This document shows, piece after piece, positions 1 to 5,562 of a stretch of 9,996 bases of DNA. Position 1 is the stretch's first letter. Each line of letters starts with the position of its first letter. This DNA comes from Chloroflexota bacterium (GTDB lineage Bacteria; Chloroflexota; Dehalococcoidia; Lucifugimonadales; JACPCL1): assembly GCA_016210375.1 (NCBI GenBank), contig JACQUH010000248.1:1-9996 (forward strand), written 5' to 3'. The notes under the pieces were generated by a model. The model saw only the letters and a program-made list of their open reading frames with translations. It had not been told where the DNA came from and did no database searches. A program made the translations under genes and the position numbers.

Positions 1-119
1 AGGGGCTATGCCCCTCTGCACTCCCCTTTTTCCGCAGCCTGTTAGTCGGGGGGTTGGAGTGAACATCTTTCCAGTCAATAACCTTCAGGGCGGTGCCAAG
101 TAGGTCCAGACACAGTCTC
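1..119. other. Non-coding edge with small hairpin, downstream of the membrane peptide
   Basis: No gene can be supported here. The first 15 bases form an inverted repeat (AGGGGC, TAT, GCCCCT) whose outer arm may continue beyond the window edge, followed at about 27-31 by a short T run on the plus strand. On the minus strand, the direction of the atp operon, a short open frame starts at an ATG at 66 and runs off the edge. It has no usable ribosome binding site and no resemblance to subunit c, so I do not call it. The next ATP synthase gene, expected to be atpE, must lie outside the window if it is present. Confidence 0.5.
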
Positions 120-221
120 CTAGTCTTGCCGAGACGATATCCCGTATATGGTCAGCCCCAGTGTGGCCCCTGCGATGCCGATGAGCACAACCACCATGAC
201 GAAGACGAGTTCTACAGGCAT
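120..221 (-). CDS. 33-residue single-pass membrane peptide in the ATP synthase operon
   Basis: This small open frame follows atpB by 31 bases on the same strand. It starts at the ATG at 221, with the purine-rich AAGGGGA about 6 bases upstream acting as a plausible Shine-Dalgarno site. It encodes 33 residues: a short N-terminus (MPVE), one continuous hydrophobic segment at about residues 5-28 (VFVMVVVLIGIAG then ATLGLTIYG), and a polar tail ending SSRQD. It is not subunit c, because it has one membrane segment rather than two and no carboxylate in the middle of the membrane. I recognise no family. Its position suggests co-transcription with F0 genes and possibly a role as an accessory or assembly peptide, which is inference only. 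A longer in-frame reading from further upstream would overlap atpB in another frame and is unlikely to be the real start. Confidence 0.6.
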   Translation of the reverse strand: MPVELVFVMVVVLIGIAGATLGLTIYGISSRQD

Positions 222-252
222 GTGCGTTCCCCTTGTCAATCTGATTCGTGAG

Positions 253-1203
253 CTAATGCCCGCCGTGGCCCTCTTCCCCTTCGTGGGGTTGGATAGCGAG
301 GACAACGAACACCAGGGTGAGGCCGGAGAAGATGAGGGCCTGGATGAAGCCCACCAGCAGCTCAAGGCCGTAGAAAGGTAAGGCGAAGGCGAAGGGAATA
401 AGGAAAGCAGTCACGAGAAGCAGGATCTCTCCGGCGGTCATGTTGCCGAACAACCGGAAGGTAAAGCTCACGATGCGGATGAACTCGCTCAGGAGCTCCA
501 GGATGCCCACGAAGATATCAATAAACCCCTGGAAGATCTGCCCGCGCAGGAGATTGCCGAACCGGAAGAATTTGCCGAGGTAGCCGAGGCCCAGGGTCCG
601 CACGCCCCAGAACTCCACAAAGACGAAGGACACTATGGCCAGGGCCAGGGGCATATTGAGGTCTGTGCCTGCAGGGCGCAGCAGGTGGCGAACGATCTCT
701 CCGTGCTCCTTGAAGCCCAGGCTGGGGTAGACAGGCAGGAGGCCCAGCCAGGCGTTGAACAGCACAAAGAGGAATATCGTAGCGAAGAGAGGAAAGAAGC
801 GGCGGGCGTTCTCTCTGCCCGCTACCCCCTCCACAAAGCTGTACATGGCGCTGATGATGCCTTCCACGAAGTTCTGGATACCCCTGGGCGCCTTGTCCGC
901 CCGCAGCCCGCGGGTCCCGAAGAAGAAAAGCACCAGGAGGACGGCGGTGGCGATCCAGGAGGAGAGCAGCGTGTTGGTGAGGATGAAGCGCCCGGGCAGC
1001 TTGTGGGCTGCCTCAACCTCCTCGGCATCGGCGGCAAGAACGGCCTGAGGGGGCAGGTGCACCTCTGGCCTGGGGATGAAGGGCTCCGCCTCTTCTCCTC
1101 CAAACAGCTTGGAGCCGATGGCCCCCATGACAAAGCCAACGATCAGGAGGACAAAGGCCCCCGCCAGGACGATCATCAGCGCTCGTTTTGCTGAGGCGCT
1201 CAA
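253..1203 (-). CDS. atpB: F0F1 ATP synthase subunit a
   Basis: Subunit a is the membrane stator subunit of ATP synthase that forms the proton half-channels against the c-ring. The 316-residue protein has an N-terminal hydrophobic helix (about 9-31), a long polar stretch, then helices near 78-96, 136-156, 185-201 and two at the C-terminus. The signature RLFGNM lies at about 250-255, and its arginine is the essential one (E. coli R210). GLELLVGFIQAL at about 279-290 carries the conserved Glu/Gln positions. The tail is His/Glu-rich (HEGEEGHGGH). I chose the TTG at 1203, preceded by GGGAG about 8 bases upstream. An ATG at 1176 lacks a clear ribosome site. The longest frame, from 1284, would translate a dispersed repeat and is probably false. 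The gene sits between the AtpZ/AtpI-like gene and the 33-residue peptide. Confidence 0.95.
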   Translation of the reverse strand: MSASAKRALMIVLAGAFVLLIVGFVMGAIGSKLFGGEEAEPFIPRPEVHLPPQAVLAADAEEVEAAHKLPGRFILTNTLLSSWIATAVLLVLFFFGTRGLRADKAPRGIQNFVEGIISAMYSFVEGVAGRENARRFFPLFATIFLFVLFNAWLGLLPVYPSLGFKEHGEIVRHLLRPAGTDLNMPLALAIVSFVFVEFWGVRTLGLGYLGKFFRFGNLLRGQIFQGFIDIFVGILELLSEFIRIVSFTFRLFGNMTAGEILLLVTAFLIPFAFALPFYGLELLVGFIQALIFSGLTLVFVVLAIQPHEGEEGHGGH

Positions 1204-1365
1204 TGCTCCTGCTCCCTGCTGCCTGCTTCGCTGATTCGTGGAATAATGGGTGCCACGCTCGTCTCGCTGAGCGAAGTGAAGCATCTGGCGAGGAGGTAAC
1301 CCTCCACCCCAGATTCTTCGCTGACGCTCAGAATGACATGTGCTGCGAACTTCAAGGACACCACG
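1204..1365. repeat. Inverted pair of dispersed repeats in the atpZ-atpB spacer
   Basis: Two related repeat units face each other in this spacer. The plus-strand unit at about 1267-1288 reads CTGAGCGAAGTGAAGCATCT followed by GG. The minus-strand unit, the complement of about 1307-1338, reads TCATTCTGAGCGTCAGCGAA, then GAATCTGGGG. Together they form an imperfect hairpin with an approximately 18-base loop. Units of this GAGCGAAG...AGCATCTGG kind are familiar dispersed intergenic repeats in several bacterial genomes. The pair interrupts an otherwise tight ATP synthase operon and lies directly upstream of the atpB start, so it could influence translation of subunit a. Confidence 0.65.
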
Positions 1366-1605
1366 CTAGCCGTCCTTGGAATTGGCCTTGTTGTTATCCC
1401 CGGCGACGAGGGGTACAACCATCTTGTAGACCCCGTAAAAGGCCAGAATACTCCCCAGAAGAACGCCCAGGAGTGTAAACAAAGGCAACGTTTTCAGTCG
1501 GTTATCTAGCCAGATTCCGCCGCCAACGCCCACAACTATGCATAAAGCAATATACCACCCCAGCCCAACGAGGCGCATTGCGAGCATCAGCTTACGAGTG
1601 CCCAT
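1366..1605 (-). CDS. atpZ: AtpZ/AtpI-family ATP synthase accessory membrane protein
   Basis: This 79-residue protein has two membrane helices, at about 11-33 and 42-66. Between them is the glycine-rich GVGGGIWLDNRL motif and then the LPLFTLLGVLLG segment typical of the AtpZ/AtpI family (PF09527-like). Members are encoded at the head of bacterial ATP synthase operons. They are linked to c-ring assembly and, in some bacteria, to Mg2+/Ca2+ supply to the enzyme. It is the first gene of the operon here, 162 bases ahead of the atpB start. The ATG at 1605 has only a weak GGGCAGG ribosome site directly upstream. A good promoter at 1624-1652 would give a leader of only about 12 bases. The exact subfamily (AtpZ versus AtpI) cannot be settled by eye. 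Confidence 0.85.
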   Translation of the reverse strand: MGTRKLMLAMRLVGLGWYIALCIVVGVGGGIWLDNRLKTLPLFTLLGVLLGSILAFYGVYKMVVPLVAGDNNKANSKDG

Positions 1606-1623
1606 CCTGCCCAGACCTTGCGC

Positions 1624-1652
1624 AGTCTATCACAAGCGCAGGAGGCGGTCAA
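1624..1652 (-). promoter_or_regulatory. Sigma-70-type promoter of the ATP synthase operon
   Basis: On the minus strand, TTGACC (complement of 1647-1652) and TAGACT (complement of 1624-1629) are separated by exactly 17 bases, and TGA just before the -10 fits an extended -10. Initiation would fall near 1617, about 12 bases before the AtpZ-like ATG, giving a very short leader. Confidence 0.6.
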
Positions 1653-1813
1653 CGCTTCCCGCAAAGGAAAGCGGGGAGCGCCCGCCCTCTTTCACCAGGT
1701 GCGCCCTCCCGCCGTGTCCAGGCCCCAAAGGAGCATGTCCTCTGGCGGAAGGCCGGCTCGCCCAGGAGGACGCCGGGAGACGATGCTGCAATCGGGGGAC
1801 CGCCAAACCTAAA
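1653..1813. other. Spacer without a supported gene, upstream of the atp promoter
   Basis: This stretch lies between the terminator of the bifunctional nuclease gene and the atp promoter. A small hairpin (CCCGC, eight bases, GCGGG) sits at about 1658-1676. Short open frames exist on both strands but have no ribosome sites or recognisable protein character. It could be an untranslated leader or regulatory region. Confidence 0.35.
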
Positions 1814-1840
1814 GACGCTCCTCACAACAGGAGGAGCGTC
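1814..1840 (-). terminator. Terminator after the bifunctional nuclease gene
   Basis: A perfect 10-bp stem (GACGCTCCTC at 1814-1823 paired with GAGGAGCGTC at 1831-1840) has a 7-base loop. On the minus strand it is followed by TTTAGGTTT. It begins about 28 bases after the stop codon of the 1869-2423 gene. It separates that gene from the ATP synthase operon. Confidence 0.75.
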
Positions 1841-1868
1841 GCTCGCGGTCATACAGGCAGTCCAGGTC

Positions 1869-2423
1869 TCAGGCGCCTGGCTGGCCCTGGCCCTTGCCGA
1901 GGTCCTCCAGGTCCAGGGTCTTGATGAACTCCGTGAAGGCGGACATGCGCCTCAGGTCCTCTTCCTTTACCTCCTCTGCTCCCGGCTGTCCCCGCTCTTC
2001 CGGCAAGACGGGCTTGCCGGACTCGTCCAGGAGGATCCCCGCCTTCTCCAGCACCGACTCTTCTACGAATATGGGGACCTGGGCTCGCACTGCCAGGGCA
2101 ATGGCATCGCTGGGGCGAGAGTCCACCTCTATGCGATTGCCGTTCACTTGCAGGCCCAGCTTGGCGTAGAAGGTGTCGTTCTGAAGGTCGCTTACGACGA
2201 TATGGGTCAGGCCAGCGCCCAGGGTGGAGATGATGGAACGGAGCAAATCGTGGGTCAGGGGCCGGGGCACGGTCACCCCCTGGAGCTTCACGGCGATGGC
2301 GTCGGCCTCGGCCGGTCCAATCCAGATAGGCAGGTACCGATCAGCGTTCTTCTCCTTCAGGATAACGACGCGCTGATAGTTGGATAAGCTCACTCGGATG
2401 CTGTCAATGACCATCTCTTGCAT
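1869..2423 (-). CDS. Bifunctional nuclease (BFN/DUF151) domain protein
   Basis: The 184-residue protein matches the DUF151/BFN domain (PF02577). It opens with VIDSIRVSLSNYQRVVILKE, then YLPIWIGPAEADAIA at about 30-44 and the diagnostic DSRPSDAIALAVR and VPIFVEESVL at about 101-125. Family members have been described with DNase/RNase activity, but the cellular role in bacteria of this type is unclear. The acidic tail ends in an FIKTLDLEDLGK helix, common in relatives, and I see no UVR domain. The start at 2423 is chosen because AAGGAG lies 6 bases upstream. An in-frame ATG at 2456 has no such site and lies inside the promoter region. The gene appears to be a single transcription unit, with its own promoter at 2462-2490 and terminator at 1814-1840. 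Confidence 0.9.
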   Translation of the reverse strand: MQEMVIDSIRVSLSNYQRVVILKEKNADRYLPIWIGPAEADAIAVKLQGVTVPRPLTHDLLRSIISTLGAGLTHIVVSDLQNDTFYAKLGLQVNGNRIEVDSRPSDAIALAVRAQVPIFVEESVLEKAGILLDESGKPVLPEERGQPGAEEVKEEDLRRMSAFTEFIKTLDLEDLGKGQGQPGA

Positions 2424-2461
2424 GAGCGGCTCCTTGAGGCCATCATCAAAGGGCACCCTTC

Positions 2462-2490
2462 ATTATTATGCCCTGCCCGTGGGGTGTCAA
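2462..2490 (-). promoter_or_regulatory. Promoter of the bifunctional nuclease gene
   Basis: On the minus strand, a perfect TTGACA (complement of 2485-2490) and AATAAT (complement of 2462-2467, five of six consensus bases) are 17 bases apart. This predicts initiation about 30 bases upstream of the ATG at 2423, leaving room for the AAGGAG ribosome site. It is one of the best promoter matches in the window. Confidence 0.7.
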
Positions 2491-2502
2491 CAAAGGGCAT
2501 CG

Positions 2503-2624
2503 CGGGGTTCCGTTTGCTTTGTCGTGGTGGAACTGCCCCCTGGCACTAAAGTGCCAGGTTTCAAGTTCACCCAACCCCCGACTTCAGTCGGGGGGATTCA
2601 ATACCACGCAAAAGCAAACAGAAC
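2503..2624. mobile_element. Small fold-back element with terminal inverted repeats and two internal hairpins
   Basis: The left end (complement of about 2503-2528) and the right end (2603-2624) share ACCACG, then two differing bases, then AAAGCAAAC and GAAC, giving inverted termini of about 23 bp. Inside are two near-perfect palindromes: CCTGGCAC/GTGCCAGG at 2539-2558 with a TAAA loop, and CCCCCGACT/AGTCGGGGG at 2575-2594. There is no coding capacity. Partial relatives occur at about 5563-5615 and 9600-9645. This resembles a MITE or REP-like non-autonomous element. It sits between the DUF951 stop and the promoter of the bifunctional nuclease gene, and its hairpins may also end the pyrF-DUF951 transcript. 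Confidence 0.6.
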
Positions 2625-2663
2625 TCATCGCGGGTGACTGTTACGCGACCCACCCTTTGCCTC

Positions 2664-2864
2664 CTATGCCTCGGCCACCCCGGGGCGGCGCACTTCCCTG
2701 ATGCGCCGCTCCAGCTCGCTGCGAGGCATGAGGATGCGCCGGCCGCAGCCCAGGCATCGCAAACCGATGTCCGCTCCCAGGCGCACCACCGTCCACTGGT
2801 AGCTGCCGCAGGGATGCACCTTGCGGAGCCGCACCACGTCCTCCAGGCGGAACTCCATCACCAT
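2664..2864 (-). CDS. DUF951 family small protein
   Basis: The 66-residue protein has the features I associate with DUF951 (PF06107): a basic, beta-rich start (EFRLEDVVRLRKVHPCGSYQ), then TVVRLGADIGLRCLGCGRR and a LMPRSELERRI helix. Cysteines at residues 19, 37 and 40 (HPCGS and CLGC) suggest metal binding, which is inference. The molecular function of the family is not established. A tie to nucleic acid or the ribosome is a guess from size and charge. Its ATG at 2864 overlaps the pyrF stop (ATGGTGA), with AGGAGG 7 bases upstream inside pyrF, so translation is probably coupled to pyrF. A second ATG two codons in (2858) is possible. Confidence 0.88.
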   Translation of the reverse strand: MVMEFRLEDVVRLRKVHPCGSYQWTVVRLGADIGLRCLGCGRRILMPRSELERRIREVRRPGVAEA

Positions 2865-3703
2865 CCCTTGCCCTCCTCTGCCAGCACGGCGTTGATGGCG
2901 TCCCGGAGCTGGCCGGCGGCGCGCCGGGCCGCTTCCGGAAAATCTGCGCCCCGGGAGGCGTAGATGACCCCGCGCGAGGAGTTGATGATGGCCCGCCGGC
3001 CAGCAGCGTCCACGCCGTAGCGCACCGCCTCCTGCAATGCCCCTTCCTGGGCGCCAATGCCAGGGATAAGGAAGGGCAACGTGGGGCAGAGGCTCCTGAT
3101 TCGCTTGACCTCACTGGGGTAGGTGGCCCCAAGGACGAGGCCCACGTTTCCCTTGACGTTCCACGCCGTAGCTGACTTTGCCACCGCTTCATAGAAGGGT
3201 GTGGCATGACCGACGCCGCCCTCGGGGGAGCCTACCACCAGGTCCTGGAAGTCCCTGGCCCCCGGGTTGGAAGAGCGGCACCAGATAAGGACCCCTCTAT
3301 CGCTGTAGGCTATGAAGGGGTCTACGCTGTCTCTTCCCCCGAAGGCGTTTACGGTGGCGGCGTCCACGTCCCATACCTCAAAGAGCGCTCTTGCGTAGGC
3401 CGCCGCGGTATTGGTCACATCGCCCCGCTTGGCGTCGGCGATGACGACGGCCTTCGGCGCAGCCCGCCGGATGTGGGCGATAGTCTGCTCCAGAGCCTTC
3501 AGCCCCGGCAGCCCCAGCGCCTCGTAGAAGGCGAAGTTGGGCTTGTAGGCACAGGCAACCTCTGCCGTGGCGTCTACGATGGCCTTGTTAAAGGCCAGGA
3601 CGTTCTGCACTGGCATCAGGGAAGGGTCCGGGTCAAGGCCCACGCACACCAGGCTCTTGGCCGCGGCGCAGCCGGCGTCCAGGCGCTCCAGGAAGGTAGG
3701 CAT
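2858..3703 (-). CDS. pyrF: Orotidine 5'-phosphate decarboxylase, type 2 subfamily
   Basis: This enzyme decarboxylates OMP to UMP, the last step of de novo pyrimidine synthesis, in the cytoplasm. The 281-residue product has the CVGLDPDPSLMP opening at about 20-31, the catalytic DAKRGD at 90-95 (within VIADAKRGDVTNTAAAYA), FGGRDSVDPF at about 121-130, the phosphate-side LIPGIGAQEGA near 212-222 and NSSRGVIYAS at 241-250. Length and motifs fit the longer type 2 form rather than the approximately 230-residue E. coli type. The ATG at 3703 follows GAGGAGG by a few bases. An extension to 3754 would run through the promoter. It overlaps DUF951 by 7 bases and is divergent from sfsA. Confidence 0.95.
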   Translation of the reverse strand: MPTFLERLDAGCAAAKSLVCVGLDPDPSLMPVQNVLAFNKAIVDATAEVACAYKPNFAFYEALGLPGLKALEQTIAHIRRAAPKAVVIADAKRGDVTNTAAAYARALFEVWDVDAATVNAFGGRDSVDPFIAYSDRGVLIWCRSSNPGARDFQDLVVGSPEGGVGHATPFYEAVAKSATAWNVKGNVGLVLGATYPSEVKRIRSLCPTLPFLIPGIGAQEGALQEAVRYGVDAAGRRAIINSSRGVIYASRGADFPEAARRAAGQLRDAINAVLAEEGKGW

Positions 3704-3725
3704 GCTTCCTCCTCTCACTGCCCAC

Positions 3726-3754
3726 AGTGTAGCTGGCCCCGAGACAGGGGGCAA
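3726..3754 (-). promoter_or_regulatory. Promoter of pyrF
   Basis: On the minus strand, TTGCCC (complement of 3749-3754) and TACACT (complement of 3726-3731) are 17 bases apart, each with four consensus matches. Initiation near 3719 would leave a leader of about 15 bases that contains the pyrF ribosome site. It overlaps the region used by the divergent sfsA promoter. Confidence 0.5.
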
Positions 3755-3759
3755 GGGAG

Positions 3760-3765
3760 TACAAT
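3760..3765 (+). promoter_or_regulatory. -10 box of sfsA implying a leaderless mRNA
   Basis: TACAAT (five of six consensus bases) ends six bases before the sfsA ATG at 3772. That spacing would place initiation at or next to the A of the ATG. No convincing -35 is visible, and there is no properly spaced Shine-Dalgarno site. This pattern is typical of leaderless transcripts. Confidence 0.45.
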
Positions 3766-3771
3766 GCCACT

Positions 3772-4464
3772 ATGCAGCTCCCCTCTCCCCTGGTGGAAGC
3801 CACCTTCCTCGCCCGGCTCAACCGCTTCGCTGCCCTGGTGCGCCTGAACGGGGCGGAGACGCTGGTTCACGTCGCCAACTCCGGCCGGCTGCGAGAGCTG
3901 CTGCAACCCGGCAACCACGTGCTCCTGGCCCGGGCCGCAGAGGGCAGGGTACGCAAGACCCGCTACGACCTGTGCCTGGTAGACCTGGACGGCCTCCTGG
4001 TCTCCGCTGACTCTCGCAACGCCAACGGCCTGGCCTGCGAATGGCTCCAGCAGCGGCTCTTGCCGGAGTTCCAGGGATACACACAGATGCTGCGGGAGCA
4101 GACCTTTGAGGACTCCCGCCTGGACCTGCTCCTGACGGGGAGTGGCCCCCGCTGCTACGTGGAGGTCAAGTCCGTTACCCTGGTGGAGCAAGGCGCCGCC
4201 ATGTTTCCGGACGCCCCCACTACTCGCGGGCGAAGGCATGTCCAGGCATTGGCGCGGGCGGTGGCCCAGGGTCACCGGGGGGCCGTGGTCTTCGTCGTCC
4301 AACGGGCCGACGCGGATGCCTTCAGGCCCAACGATGCGGCAGACCTGGCCTTTGGCGCGGCGCTGCGCGGGGCTGCCCGCCAGGGCATGGAGGTGTACGC
4401 CTATGGTTGCCGCGTCACGCTTGAGGAGATGACCCTGGCCGGCCGCCTGCCTGTGGCGTTGTAA
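3772..4464 (+). CDS. sfsA: SfsA family DNA/RNA nuclease
   Basis: The 230-residue protein matches SfsA along its full length: an N-terminal OB-like part (RFAALVRLNG, then HVANSGRLRELL at 33-44), YDLCLVDLDG near 65-74, DSRLDLL at 114-120, YVEVKSVTL at 129-137, and FPDAPTTRGRRH at 145-156. The D...EVK arrangement fits a PD-(D/E)XK-type nuclease core. The E. coli homologue was first named for stimulating maltose fermentation and is now generally annotated as a nuclease; its physiological role is uncertain. The ATG at 3772 lies directly after a -10 box, suggesting leaderless expression. It is divergent from pyrF and followed by a repeat-filled spacer, so it is probably monocistronic. Confidence 0.93.
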   Translation: MQLPSPLVEATFLARLNRFAALVRLNGAETLVHVANSGRLRELLQPGNHVLLARAAEGRVRKTRYDLCLVDLDGLLVSADSRNANGLACEWLQQRLLPEFQGYTQMLREQTFEDSRLDLLLTGSGPRCYVEVKSVTLVEQGAAMFPDAPTTRGRRHVQALARAVAQGHRGAVVFVVQRADADAFRPNDAADLAFGAALRGAARQGMEVYAYGCRVTLEEMTLAGRLPVAL

Positions 4465-4511
4465 TGACCACCGTAGGGGCGCAACAGCCTGCTCTGGGCC
4501 TGACGAAGTAT

Positions 4512-4825
4512 CTATCTCAGAATGGTTTTTTCACCGCAGCCTGAAGGCTGCGGCTTGAAGCCGCCCCCTTATGGTCTTTGATAAATTATGATGCCAATGA
4601 GACTCAACCTCTCCCGCTGTAGTCCCCCTCTCCGCGGCGGAGAGGGGGACAATGAATCTAGGAATCGGGTAGGATGCGGCTCTGCCGCATCCTACCCGAT
4701 TCAAACCAATCTTCTCCCCCTTCCCGTGCGGGAAGGGGGAGCCAGAGGGGGTTACGTCTGAACCCAATTGGCAGATTATTTTGCAAATGACCATCAGGGG
4801 GCGGTACACAAGAGCTTTGAGATAG
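4512..4825. mobile_element. Compound fold-back element A (MITE-like) between sfsA and the glycosylase gene
   Basis: This fills the 4465-4857 spacer. The right end, read in complement from 4825, is CTATCTCAAAGCTCTTGTGT followed by ACCGCCCCCTGATGGTC. The left end at 4512 begins CTATCTCAG and also reaches CCGCCCCCTTATGGTC, but is interrupted by a hairpin block (CCGCAGCC/GGCTGCGG at 4534-4553, then GGCTTGAAGCC). The interior (about 4603-4764) is a separate module with three hairpins: 13-bp stems at 4622-4650, perfect 19-bp stems at 4662-4702 with a 3-base loop, and 13-bp stems at 4714-4741. There is no coding capacity. The termini match element B at 9323-9574. Mobility is inferred from the termini and copy number; no transposase is present. 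Confidence 0.65.
4603..4764 (-). repeat. Three-hairpin repeat module, copy 1 (within element A)
   Basis: Read on the minus strand, this module aligns over its whole length with the plus-strand module at 5613-5775. Shared parts in order are a GGTTCAGAC-type border, a CTCCCCCTTCCCG hairpin, the GAAT..GGGT..GATGC hairpin, a TCCCCCTCTCC hairpin, and an inverted border. The central hairpin here has perfect 19-bp arms (4662-4680 and 4684-4702). Confidence 0.75.
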
Positions 4826-4857
4826 TTTCTATGGGCCTTCCGCCCCACAAGAAGGTT

Positions 4858-5541
4858 ATGAACTCCCCATCGCCCAGTGTCATTCTCGGTATCTACCAGC
4901 GCCTCTACGGGGCCTACGGTCCTCAGCGCTGGTGGCCCGGTGCGGAAGACTCCTGGGAGGTCATCGTTGGCGCTATCCTGACCCAGAACACGGCCTGGGC
5001 AAATGTGGACCGTGCCCTGGCCCGCCTCAAGGCGGCGCAAGCCCTGGCCCCTAGCCGCATACGGGAGCTGCCTCAGGAGGAGCTGGCGCAGCTCATCCGG
5101 AGCAGCGGCTACTTCAACACCAAGGCCCGCAAGCTCAAGGCCTTCGCCCAGCACCTGGGCCAGCGGTACGGGGATGACCTGGCCGCTCTGCTCCGTCAGG
5201 ACCCTGTGGCGCTGCGGCGGGAGCTGCTCTCCATCTACGGCATCGGCCAGGAGACGGCGGACGACATCCTCTTGTACGCCGCGGGCACGCCCTCTTTCGT
5301 CATAGACGCCTACACCAGGCGCATCCTTGGCCGCCTGGGCATCGCCCCGAAGGGGGATGCCTACGACGCCTTCCAGGCCGTTTTCCACGCTAACCTGCCG
5401 CCCGATGCTTCCCTGTTTAACGAGTACCATGCCCTCCTGGACCGCCACGCCAAGGTGGCCTGCCGCAAGCTGCCTCTGTGCCAGGGCTGCCCTCTGTTGG
5501 ACCTGTGCCCCACCGGGCAAGGGCTGCAAAGGGGGGGATAG
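4858..5541 (+). CDS. HhH-GPD DNA glycosylase, MagIII-like endonuclease III relative
   Basis: This base-excision repair glycosylase belongs to the endonuclease III superfamily. The 227-residue protein has RWWPG (24-28), VIVGAILTQNTAW (35-47), SGYFNTKARKL (83-93), the helix-hairpin-helix IYGIGQETADDIL (126-138), the catalytic aspartate in VIDAYTRR (D150), and four cysteines at 202, 208, 211 and 217 for a 4Fe-4S cluster (spacing X5-X2-X5 instead of the usual X6-X2-X5). The lysine used by endonuclease III for lyase activity is Glu132 here, as I recall for Helicobacter MagIII, a 3-methyladenine glycosylase. This suggests a monofunctional enzyme for alkylated bases, which is inference. The start is uncertain: the ATG at 4858 fits homologue length, while the ATG at 4831 is six bases beyond element A. 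Neither has a well-spaced ribosome site. Confidence 0.88.
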   Translation: MNSPSPSVILGIYQRLYGAYGPQRWWPGAEDSWEVIVGAILTQNTAWANVDRALARLKAAQALAPSRIRELPQEELAQLIRSSGYFNTKARKLKAFAQHLGQRYGDDLAALLRQDPVALRRELLSIYGIGQETADDILLYAAGTPSFVIDAYTRRILGRLGIAPKGDAYDAFQAVFHANLPPDASLFNEYHALLDRHAKVACRKLPLCQGCPLLDLCPTGQGLQRGG

Positions 5542-5562
5542 CTTTCTGCCCTGAGGTCTGCT

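Noticed and set aside
1..66. Possible start of atpE or another gene at the left edge (minus strand, ATG at 66)
   Set aside because: It has no ribosome site, and its first 22 codons (proline- and basic-residue-rich) do not resemble the hydrophobic start of subunit c.
685..1194. Plus-strand open frame of 169 codons
   Set aside because: It is antisense to atpB, and its polar, low-complexity translation is characteristic of a reversed membrane protein gene.
1204..1284. N-terminal extension of atpB to an ATG at 1284
   Set aside because: The extension translates dispersed-repeat DNA and is not hydrophobic or conserved-looking. The TTG at 1203 has a better ribosome site.
1578..2387. Plus-strand open frame of 269 codons
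   Set aside because: It is antisense to the bifunctional nuclease gene, whose domain motifs, promoter and ribosome site are clear.
3715..4302. Minus-strand open frame of 195 codons
   Set aside because: It is antisense to sfsA, which carries full SfsA motifs.
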